A stretch of 64,000 nucleotides of DNA. It comes from Platynereis dumerilii (lineage: Eukaryota; Annelida; Polychaeta; Phyllodocida; Nereididae). The position numbers were made by a program, and so were the translations under genes. Shown in pieces: positions 11,300-23,100 of the stretch (position 1 is its first letter; each line of letters opens with the position of its first letter). The DNA lies in NCBI GenBank assembly GCA_026936325.1, contig JAPTHN010000182.1, positions 310,001 to 374,000 of the forward strand. The letters are read 5' to 3'. The notes beneath the pieces are model-generated. The model saw only the letters and a program-made list of their open reading frames with translations, searched no databases and was not told the origin of the DNA.

Positions 11300-14046
11300 T
11301 TGTCTGGACGTTGGTTATTTTGAAACACTAGAGGTCTCTTTAGGCCAGCATGCAAATAACTGCCATCTAGTGGTGAAAGGTGACAGGACTGCCCATTCTC
11401 AGCTTGTCAAGAACCCTAGTCAACTGGCTTTGCTGCATCACTCTGAGAATTACTTTCCCTGACTATTCTGCAGGGACAATTTTGGTATTTCCTGTTATAG
11501 CTTTCATCTCACAGCAATGCTTCAAAGACTGCATTGTTGAATGCCCTCTCCTGATGCTGTCTCAATATTAGAGTTCTATGCCTTAACTTCATTGCAACTT
11601 AGTTTTTTCTCAAAGGAATTGAACGTTCAATTGTTGCAATACCAGATAAAATTCTCATGGACTTTTTTGTTGACTTGCACTGTGAAGACCATAAAGAGTT
11701 TCTCTTTCTGAGACTAAAATAAAGTATATCGTTTTCGTTATATATTACTTTATTTCACAAAACAACACATGAGGGGTTTCGCAGTTGGCAGTTCTGTCTG
11801 TCTTCTATGTATTATTAAAGTCTTGGTAATTTTCCAATTTGATAAACTTTCAAGAAGACTAACTTGAACATTGTGTGAAAAAAGTAAGCTCATTGAACAA
11901 TTAAATATTTACCTCATTCAGAAATCTCAAAATATATAAATCAAAATCAGTTTGATTACCAGAATAAATATATAACTATGAAGGCTTAATCCTGACCTTT
12001 GGAATTCCATAATTTGTGATGATTTTCATAGCACAAAGGTCTCAGTTTTAACTCACCAGAGCTTTGACCCTGGGCAGTCATGTGACCAGTTGAGCATTTG
12101 TCAGACAGCTGAAGAAGTCCATGAGAGATGGACGAAAGCTCTGGTGAGTTAAAACTGAGACCTTTGTGCTATGAAAATCATCACAAATTACAGAATAAAT
12201 ATGTTGAAAAAACAATTTCTTAATCAACCCTCTAGAATTTCCAAAATTCCGAAAACTGTTTCTCGATGGTTGCAGGTACAAAACAAAAAACAGAATAACC
12301 AACAAAGAAAACCCTTCAGCAACATAGTCATTATAGCATTGAGAGTAGCATTAGCAAGTTTCATAAATGCATATATTTATAACAATTATTAACATAACCA
12401 TCCAGTTATAAGCAATAGGCCTAACAATTAAATACATCTCAAAATGCCCTTTATAATATAACAATTATATTTTATCTAATATCACAGTCAGAAGTGCATT
12501 TGTGAATACACATTAAAACAGAAGGCCTACCGCATATAAAATATATGCTTCACATATAAATGGCCATTTTGTGAATACACAAAATACAGTAGTACGGTAC
12601 CGCATATATAATATGCTTAATTCTACAGTTATGATTTATACATTGTTATATAGGCCTATATAATTTTAATTAATTCATCTGACAATGAACTAATTTTCTT
12701 AATAATCACAATCAGTGTACAGTGTAAAACATATATCACAATATTCCATAAATGCAGCGTGTGAACAATGAACATGTATGTAAAATTTAAAACGTTTTAC
12801 TTGTAAGTTTCTCAGATATGCAAGTTTCTCAGATATATAAATTTTAACAGAGATATAGATGCACGGTAACAGTCTTTTGCATTAGCAGTATTGCCAAAAA
12901 ATAGGTACAAAGATAAGGCAGGTAGATAAGACACAAATTGTGAAAAATAAAAGGCGTAAAATATGCTTCACAAAACAATACAATTATATAGATCTCTCCA
13001 ACACAGAAGGAACTTATGTAATATATACTATTAAAGCAACACGACAGAGAAAATTCACTTAATTTACGAAAAGTTTACGCGGGCAGAACTTAACATTAAC
13101 TTTTTAAAATGTATTCACCAGTTAAACGTCAAGTCGTCTGTGATTTTAAATCAGAGCAGAACCTACAAAACAATCTGGATCCACCTCTCTAAATTGTGTT
13201 TTTCTATTTAGAAAAAATTCGAGATTAAAGCTAAGTTACCCTATTTATTATTAACTATTTGTTCCATAATTACGCATAAATGTATTCAGGACATTGTTTA
13301 AACAAAGCATTACTTATTTGCCAAAAACAAATTAGCTTTGGTTTTCCAAAATTGCCTGAAACTCCGGTTACAAACTCTAGAAATATCACGCCAATAGTCT
13401 GACAATACCCCAATTTAAGGATGAAGTCAGAAACATCATGACAAGTTTGTTAAATATGGTAAACATTTTGGGTCCGCTAAAGTAAATTAATTAGGTTATC
13501 CCCTACCTGTCGTGTTTCAAATATTTGTTTTCATTACGCATATGTATAAATTAAGTAATATAATCACAGAGAGATGACTAGTAAACTATTAGCAATACTC
13601 CTATTGAGACATGTTGTAGTGCTAATAATGTTCCATGTGCCCACGAGAACCATTTTGCAAACTTTTCACAATTTTTATACGAAATGCCAAGTCGATCCTG
13701 TAGCCTCGTGGAGTCCTTGTCCGTTCTAGACATCCACGCCATGAGATGGCGCTAGTGGTCAGTCAAGTGAGCACGCCAATAAGCGTCTTCTATTCTCAGC
13801 ATCTATAGTTCACTGGTCTCGCATTGCAAAATTTCGGAGAATGAGGCATCTTCTCTCTTGTTCAATGAGTTAACTTTGACTACATCCGTTTGGCTAACTA
13901 TCTCCTTGAACTCCATTCTTGCATCAATCCTGACTTGCATATTTGATTAATTTCCATTTCAACGTCACAGAAAACGACTTCCTCATTCAAGTATTTCATT
14001 TACAAGGCTTTCACATTCATTTAATAATGATGCTAAGTCTTTGAGA
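11300..14046 (-). other. Probable 3' UTR/3' flank of hectd2
   Basis: No exon was recognised below the HECTD2 stop codon. AATAAA words on the minus strand (for example at 11747-11752 and 13246-13251 in plus coordinates) could end the transcript. The region contains the perfect inverted repeat at 12011-12189. The boundary with the convergent SKI-like gene is undefined. Confidence 0.3.
12011..12189. repeat. Perfect 55-bp inverted repeat with hammerhead-like core
   Basis: The arms 12011-12065 and 12135-12189 are exact reverse complements over 55 bases, separated by a 69-base loop. On the plus strand the loop and right arm contain CTGAAGA (12109-12115), a 6-bp stem GTCCAT/ATGGAC closed by GAGAG (12117-12133), then GAAA (12134-12137). 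This is the order of the hammerhead core: CUGANGA, stem II, GAAA. One extra A sits between the first box and the stem, and stem I pairing is poor, so it may be degenerate. Penelope-like and retrozyme elements are known to carry such motifs. No RT coding remains here. Confidence 0.55.
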
Positions 14047-14167
14047 TCACTCCAGTCCGAATCCTGTGGCGTTTTGGATGGCAATCAACAGTTTTTGTCT
14101 CAATATTTTTCTGCTCCTGTAAGCCGGCAAAACCAGTTGGTTGAAACATGTGTGCGCCATCGGCAAC
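14047..14167 (-). CDS. hectd2: hectd2 last coding exon 20 (residues 862-901), catalytic Cys
   Basis: It encodes [20 protein letters not shown] and ends ATGFGLE followed by TGA at 14047-14049. The catalytic cysteine codon TGT is at 14146-14148. The acceptor is TTTCAG. Confidence 0.96.
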
Positions 14168-17100
14168 CTGAAATAATGTCAATTAATTTGATTAACTTTG
14201 AGATAGTTACAGTGCAGCAAACAGACAATGAGCTGCGACTGCTAAAAATTCAAACACTAGAACTAATGAAGGTCATTGACAGAGTTTATATGGACTGCCA
14301 AAGCTCTTCGCCAATATTTTTGTTGTGAGTGAATGGACTAAATATCTACAGAAGTGTTTTATAATTATACATGTACTACCAATCAACATCAATATTGTAC
14401 AATTAAATAAAATTGTGACACAGAGCAATCAGTTCATTTACATGTGAGCCTAACCATCATTGAACTATTACAAATGACCAATTAATGATGTCACTTCAAC
14501 ATTATATCTTACGATCACAGCAAGGAAAATCTCCAAAATAATGGACATACTAAAGAGTGCTGCTCCCTAGATATTGGTCAAGCAATCGGGTAACCTGGAA
14601 ACGCACACAACAGAGACAGAGAGATCTTTGATGCTACGGATTCCGACTTACATCTCAGTATTGTTGACCCTGGTGATCTTGAACTGCATCTCGGACATCC
14701 CTCCAATGGGGATCCTGTCACTCCCTGTGGTGAAGAGGAGAACTTGCTTCTGCAGCTGGAGGGGCATGTTCAGGACTATCTCCCAGAAGTACCTGGACAA
14801 GGAGGATGGAGAAGATATTATCATAGGTTAATAGGTCAATAATAGGTTTATATAGTGCCAGTTCCAAACCGGGTCTATTCAGCGACATCAAAATTTCTAT
14901 CATCAACAAAATACCTGGACTTGCACAATATATTTCCTATTTTTCTGTCAGGTGCCTTTTCATCAAACCATGTACACAAACCACATTAACAGGAAATTTT
15001 TAATCATTTTAAAATCATTTGGGAGTCAATTTGAATAAAAGTTGGACTGTACTTGAACTTGAACTGAAAAGTAGGCCTACTATAATTTTACTTCAAAGTT
15101 GTTAAACTTTTACTAAGAAAGCAAGTGTCCTTGAACTTGAGATATGGGGCTAGAAAGGTCAATAAAAAGACTTCAGTGCACACTATAAATTTCTCAGTGA
15201 AGCAAAAAATGCTTAAAGATAGCCATTTCAAAAGAACACGGGCCACAAAATTGCGTAATTCAAACGGAAGGGGGTTATAGTTAAGATATTGCAATTTACT
15301 TGATAGTCTGGTCCTGGGCAGTGTAGTTGTCATAGACAGTGACCTTCTTTAGCTCAGCCATGTTCAAGTTTGGACTTCCGCAAACCAACGTCTCCACTTC
15401 TTCAGGCCGCAACATCTGAAGGATTTAACATTTCATTTAGTCAAAATCACAATATCCTTCACCTCCACTAGGGTGTTTCAGGTGCCCCCAATATTTTCCG
15501 AGCCTGCTTGACCTTGGTCTGGTATTGCAGTTTATATAGTAAAAGTCACATGTAAAATTTTGGCCCATTCTATAAATCCCTACCTTTACCAGAATTCACT
15601 TGAAGTTTATAATGTAATTCCCCATTGGCGAACGTGCAAATCCTAAAGATATTGCAAAAATCAATGAAGGAATAAATATTTTTTCCTCAATCCATAGTTT
15701 CTGAGGAAGTTTCGGGAGGGCAATTCAAATCCGGCATCAGCTATTTTATAGCAGGTCTTCCTAATGAGCTAGGAAGTGTTGAATTTCCTAAAATTCTGCC
15801 ATTTTATGCAGATTTTCACAAATTTGACGGCTTCTGGCAGCTTGGCAAATGGGGTTATACAAAAAATAACACCAGATTTGAATTTCCCTCCCAAAACTTA
15901 CTCAGGAAATGTGGATTGAGAAAAAAATATTGATTTCTTCATTGGTTTTTGAAATATCTTGAGAATTTGCATGTTCGCCAATGGGGAGTTACATTATAAA
16001 CTTCAAGTGAATTCTGGTAAAGGTAAGCATTTATAGAATGGGCCAAAATTTTTTATGTGACTTTTACTATATAAACTGCAATACCAGACCAAAGTCAAGC
16101 AGGATCGGAAAATATTGGGGGCACCTGACACACCCTAACCTCCACTAATGCCAATGCAATTTTCTTTTTTGAAAAATATTTTTTTGCTGAACATTTTGAA
16201 TTAGGGAATTTTAAAATAATACAAAACAGGCAGATAAGCACAGCTTAGCCAAATTGATGTACATCTAGTCCAACACTTTGCCACCATTCTTAATCACTCA
16301 TAACATTGTGAGCTTTATGACACCTGCACCATTGCCAAGTACCAATGTTGGACATTACAATTCTTTCAAGTTTCACAATTTAGATAGTCCAAGCACTTAC
16401 TTGTGAATTTATTCAATCAATGACAAGACAAGAGCCAAAGATTTAAATAAAAAAAACTTCTATTGTGACTTACAATAAGAGCATTGGATGCACAGACACT
16501 GTGAAAGCCATGGTAGAACGCCTGGAAGGGCTGGTAGATGTTCTTGTTCAGTAGGAAGTCCACATATAATCGAACGTACTCTGAAACAAAAAATTACAAG
16601 ATGTTGAATTATTATTCTTGATCTTTTCATTAAATAGCAATTTGTTCAAACTTGCATTGGTAATTAAGAACATTTGTAGACAGTGGACAGGAGACACGTA
16701 CCATCCCTGTTGGCTTTCGTGATGTTGATGTTGTCCCCTCCTTGTTTCAGAACTTTAGTTTTCGTTTCACCAAATTCCGTGTAAGATATCTGAAAGAGAA
16801 AGCAGAAAATAAGAGCAAATTAAATAAGAAGAAATTGTATAATCAGATGGTCTGTTCACCGGGGCTTAGATTCAATGTTAAAAGCTGGCAGAGTGGCCCA
16901 GTTCTCTTAAATTTTAAGAATTCTATTTATCTTTAGATTCTCAAACGTTACTATTTCAATCTAGATCATATCAAATACCTGGAATGTCATTCCGAAATCA
17001 TCCTCCACATCTCCTTCATAATCCAGCAGTTCTTTCAGGCCATGGGCTAAATCCTGTGTGAAATGAAAATTAACATTCTGATATTATTATGAATTATTGA

Positions 17101-20100
17101 TATTAAACAATTTACGTTTTAGCTGACCAAGGAAAAGACCAACGACTGCCAAGAACTTAAAATGGCAAGGCCATACCCTCAGCCTCTTTCGTAATTTAGT
17201 AATTACCTATTTCACAATTTCTCTTCATCATTTTCATGGGAGTTTACCAGCACTCCAGCATCTTTCTGTTCAGAATAATTTTTTGGAGAAATTTCAATAA
17301 CCTTGCCTGCCAGAGCTGAACATGCAATTGCATAAGGTTCTATCCAATTTCAATTTAGGGGGTGAGACTATTTTTTTAGATGCCCAATGACTAAACAAAC
17401 TACACACACACATATTAGAGAGGTTTTGCTGCACGTTTCCGTGTGACATGTAAGTGGGGGTTGCTATGACAATAATGCAATAAGATAGCACTAGTACACG
17501 TATACGTCACACATGAACGTGTAGCAAAACCTCTGTAATATTTATAACATAAACTTACAGGAAAGACTAGGGCCATGTCATCAATCCCGAAACTGGCCAC
17601 TCCGACTGTGGCCTTGGGATTGTTGTATGGCACTACGGCGGGACTCAGCAGTTTCTTGTAGCAGCACGGTGGGAATCTGATATCTAGGATGATGCTGTTG
17701 TACACGGCTAAACCCATAAGCTACATAATGTTAAGGTGATAGCATGAATTATTGGAAGAGAGATATGGCATAGGAAGGACGTTTTTTCTTAGAGTTCGAG
17801 TAATTTTGTCTTCCCTTCTCATTGTGTATATTGCAAAAGGAATTAACTGGAAGTTTAAATTAACACATGACACTACATTAAAATCTTGATGTAAAGGATA
17901 CGACTCCAACTAGATTGAACTCCTGGTAACTCTCACAAGGGGCACTACTAAACCAGAAGACGCCCGCCTTTTTGTCGTAAGTGAACATGCCTGGAATTAA
18001 AAAGATAAATGCATCAGTCATATCAAATTTAAAGATTCAAAATGACCTCCCTATATAAAGATTCCTGTCTTCAACTTAGAAGGTCGCATAGATTATGTCC
18101 TTAATTAAGGGTTTTTCATTCCATTAGTTTATTGGCTGAGAGGGCCAACTAGGAGCCAACTTCCGGTAACAACAGAGACGTACTGAGAATCGCTCCAGCT
18201 GAAAACCTTATTTTCCTAACTTATCCTACGATCTGATTTTTGATTTGGATACGGATAACGACCAGGCAAACGCCCCTCACTCACGTATCTGGACTGGATT
18301 TGATCTGACGTTTGATTCAAAGGAGATCGCCGCGAAATAAGACCGGACTGCCATTCAAAACAAACGGCCATAATGGCGGACGGCCTTGGCAACGGTGATA
18401 ACAATGCATTGAATGGGGATACTGGGCTCGTGGATAACCCACAAATTGATCCTGGACAACCTCAACCCCCTACAGAAATCCCAATAGAAGCAAAGGAGGT
18501 CAATGAGACAGATCGTGGTGTAATTGGAGATAGGAGACAGTCTGAACTGACAGCCCTATCGGAGGACGAAGCCAGTGAAACTGACAATCATGGCAGAAAG
18601 TTAAGGAAAAGAAAAGTGCATAACTACAAAGAAGCACACACTGGAAAAAAGATGGAGACAGAAAACAAAGACCAGAAGAAGAGAAAGGAAAAAAGGAAGA
18701 AATCCAAAGATCAGGGCCAAGCACAGACAGTTCCAGAAGAGCTTGACAATGACAGACATGAGGCTGACCTGAAAGAAGATGATAGAGATTCAATGAATGA
18801 GGAAAGACATCAAAGTCAAGACAGCAACCCAGATGGTCATGATGATGAAGATAGCATTGAAATTGAAGATGATACCAGTGCATCTGAAGAGAGTGACCGG
18901 GAGAGTGAGGATGATGATGTCGATGATGAAGGCCAGAAATACGCCAACCATGATGAAGACCGGGGTGGTGACCAAGGTGAAGGCCAAGATGAAGACCATG
19001 GAGATAGTGACCCAGAAGTTAATGAAGGCAGCGGGAAAGGTCAAACCAGAAAAGAAGGAATGGATGCTGAAGATGAAGAAAACAACAAGGGCGACATCAG
19101 AAGAAACGGTGAAAAAACAACTAAGAAAAAAAAGGGCAAAAAGACGCCCAAGGAAATAAAGGGCAAAAAGACGCCCAAGGAAATTAAGGGCAAAAAGACG
19201 CCCAAGGAATCAAAGGGGAAAATAATACCCAAGGAAAGAAAAGAAGTAGAGAACGAAAACGGAGGTTGCAGACGACAGCAAAAGAGGACCGATTGGGAGT
19301 CTGAATATAAGAAGCTGGACGCTGAGCACCAAGCAACACTCAGTGAACTCAAGAAAGTGAAGAAAGAGAATAGGAAAATGGAAAAGGAATTGAAAGCTAA
19401 AGACAGCGACCTCACGTCCACGACAACAGAAACACGAAAGCTGAATCACCAACTAAATGATCGAGAGCGGGAACTGTCGGACATGAAAAACGATGTGGAC
19501 AACTACATCAAGGCAGTCCATGAAGAAGACCGAAAAAAGGAAAATGAAATAGCTCAACTGTGGGAGAAAATAAAACAACTAGAACTGAGTGTGGAAAAAG
19601 AAGGAAACGAGAAAACCAAGTACATCGAGATTAAGGACGGGATCAAAAGGAAAAACAGTGAACTACAAAAGAAACTAGATGAAGCTAAGAGACAAATGGA
19701 CAGCACCAATAAGAAACTAGCCGAGGCGGAAAACATCAACCAAGAAATGCTAGCTAGGATCAGGACTAGCAACAAAAAGAAAGCAGAAGCGGATAACAGA
19801 GACTACCAACAAGAAATGAGAGTTCACAAAAAAAAAGCCATCATAATAGGTGACTCAAATACAAAACGCATCATGGACCACCTTGATGACGCAACTGAAT
19901 GGTACCTTACAGAGGATACTTACAAGATAGAGGACCTGAGAAAAATAGGAAGCGTCAAGGAATACGATGCCTGTGTAATTCTCCTCGGCACAAACAACAT
20001 CAAGACAGAAAGCGATGGGGCAAAGGAGGCTGAGAAGCTATTAAAGGAAGTGCAGAGGCTAACAGGAACTACCATCCTGATTTGTGAGGCGCCCCCCATC

Positions 20101-23100
20101 AACAGATCACCGACTGCCAAGTTAGAAAGGAGAATTTTTGAAAAACAGGTGGAAATTCAAATACAAGCAAGCGAAGACGAGATCAGGACAATCATAGGAA
20201 GTGGACACAAGAAGGCAAATGAGATGGAAAGGGCGTACCAAGTGAAGATAAGAGGCAACAAAGGAGAACCGGAGAAGCTGTACATCTCGGGACAGAAGAA
20301 AGACATAAAGGAAGCAGAAAAGGACATCAATAACCAGCTGTATGAAATTAGAACAAGAAGAGAAAGAAAAGCGGAACTTAAGGACACAAGAAAAAACACC
20401 CCATGCATTTTCTTTGCACAAGGAGACTGCCGAAATGGAGACTTATGCCACTTCCTACATGATGAAAGGAGAGCTCAGCACAGAGAAGGAAGGGGGAGAG
20501 AAAGAATGGATCGCATGGAGAGAAATGACAGTAGAGGAAGCAGAAAAACCAGAAGCAGAAGCCCACTGAACACAGACAGAATTTGGGACAGAAGAACGAG
20601 AAACAGCCCAAGACCAGAAACATCAAGGAACAGTGAATGGAGACAAAACGAAAAGAGGACTGTAGTAGTAAGGCCCAGAAGAGAGCAATATCGATACAAA
20701 CATGATTAGGGTTTAAAGTTAGTCCGCTTTGCCAATGATGATGACTTGACATGTACATACTATTATCAGCAAGAAAAATGCATTTCAAAAAAACAAAAAA
20801 AGAGAAGGAGGAAATAACAGAAAAAACAAAAAAAACATCAATATCCTATACTGCAACATAAATGGGATACATGGAAAGATAGAAAGCCTTCAAGGAGTAA
20901 TGGCAATGGAAAAAACAGACATAGTAATACTCACAGAAACGAAAGGTATACCTCCAAAGATACAAGACTCTAAATGGTTCTACAATCCAAGAAAGAGCGG
21001 CAAAGGGGGAGGAATTGCCATAGGTGTGAAAAATACCATAGCGAAGCACACAAGGACAATGGAGCTCAGCGAAGACCCAGATCAGGAAATCCAATGGATC
21101 TGCATCGAAATTCCTCGAAAAGAAAGAATATATGTCGGATGCTTCTACGGCCTACAAGAAACAGCAAGAATAGAGGAAGTGAAAAGACAGTACGAAACAC
21201 TGACTACCCAGATTGAAATGCTAACCAACGAAGGCTCCATAATCCTTGCAGGAGACTTCAATGCAAAACTTCGAGAGAACGAGGAAGAATACCGCCAGGA
21301 CCTCTCGAGAAATGGGAGGATAATGGAAGAAATGGTCACTAACACCAAGATGACAACTGTAAACCAAAAATCGGGAACAGGAAAATGGACAAGAGTAAAC
21401 AGAAACAACACTGCTGAAAAGTCGATCATAGACTACATACTCACCCAAGAAAAAAACCTCCAGTACGTGAAAGAGGTAGAGATCGATGAAATAGGCACCA
21501 AGAGACTCAAAGGAAAACAGAAGGAAAGTGACCACAACACAATAACTATGAAATTCCAACTGCCCCATCGGAAGGAAACCAAAAGGATAAAAAAGTGGGA
21601 CATAAACGAGGAAACAAAATGGGATGAAGTCAACAAGTACCTAGAAGAAATACTAGAAAAAGAGAATAGAAATGACTACAAGACCATCGAACAAGCAGTC
21701 AAAAAAACAATGGAAGATAAAATAGGGAAAAGAACAATAACAATCAAAGGAAACTCCAGGAGAAAGGAAACCCAAGAAATAAAGGAACTAAGGAGAAGGA
21801 AAAAGGATAAAAAGAAACAATTTGAGTCAGCAAGCCGCAAAGAAAAAAACAACAAACTCAATGAGTACTACGAAGCGCAAACAAAGCTGAGAATGGCCAT
21901 AGAAGAGAATGAAAAAAGAAGAATAAAGGGCATCCTGGAAAAGATCGCCAAAAGCAAGGACAAGAATGAAATTTGGAGTGTGAGGAAAAGGATGCTGGGA
22001 AGGAATAACGATGAATTTGACACAATAACAGAGGAAGGAAGCCGGATAGAAAGTAACGAGACAGCAAAAGAACACATAGCGCGATACTATGAAGACCTGT
22101 ACAGAGCAAGAGAGGGAGAAACAGGAGGCGAGATGTGGACAGAGACGATAAAGAAAGACAATAGAAGAACGGCGGAAATGGCTAAAGGAAAAGCACTTCC
22201 TCCCATCACCACAATTGAAATGAAGAAAACACAAAAGAGCCTGAAAAGAAGAAAAAGTTGTGGCCCTGATGAAATCCCTAATGAAATAATGATCAACGCA
22301 AGCAGCAAAGTAATCGAGCGGCTCAGAAGATGCTTCAATCACATTACAAGATCAGAAGAAATCCCATTGCCCTGGAAGAAGGGAAGAATCGTGAGATTAT
22401 ACAAAGGAAAGGGTGAAAAAGGAAAATGCTCAAGCGAAAGAGGAATCACCGTTGGAAGTAACTTGGGAAAATTATATGAGAGGATCATAAATGAGAGAGC
22501 CAAGAAAGAACTGAAGATAAGTGACCAACAAGGCGGCGGGAAGAAGGGAGCAAATACAGTGGACCACCTACTGATCCTGCAAGAACTACAAAGAAAAGGA
22601 CAGGAGGTGTATGTCGCTTTCCTGGATGTTACAAAAGCATACGACAAAGCCTGGGCTGAGGGTATAATGTATGTAATGGCAAAACAAGGAGTCCGCGACA
22701 AAATCTGGACCATCATAAGAAACCTAAATGAAGGACTGTCAGCGTTTGCAGAGACGAAATACGGAAACACAAGGGAGATACATATGAAGGACAATATAAG
22801 ATAAGGAGGAGTGCTCTCTGTAATCATGTACGCTGTCCTGATGGATGAAATAGCAAAGGAAATTAAAGAAAAAAAACCTGGGAGTGGAAATCGAAAATGG
22901 ACAAAAACTGGGATGCCTCCTGTGGATGGATGATGTAGCACTCATATCAAGAAGCCACCAAGAGCTTCAAGAAATGCTTGACATCACACATGACCTTGGG
23001 AAGAGATATAGAATAAAATTTGGTGAAGAAAAAAGCAAAGTCATGAAGATTGGAAAAGAGGCCCAAAAAAACACACATGTCTTCAAGCTAGGTGATATGG

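Noticed and set aside
14041-14328. Plus-strand 95-residue frame
   Set aside because: It is antisense to the last hectd2 exon, whose minus-strand reading gives the HECT C-terminus with the catalytic Cys.
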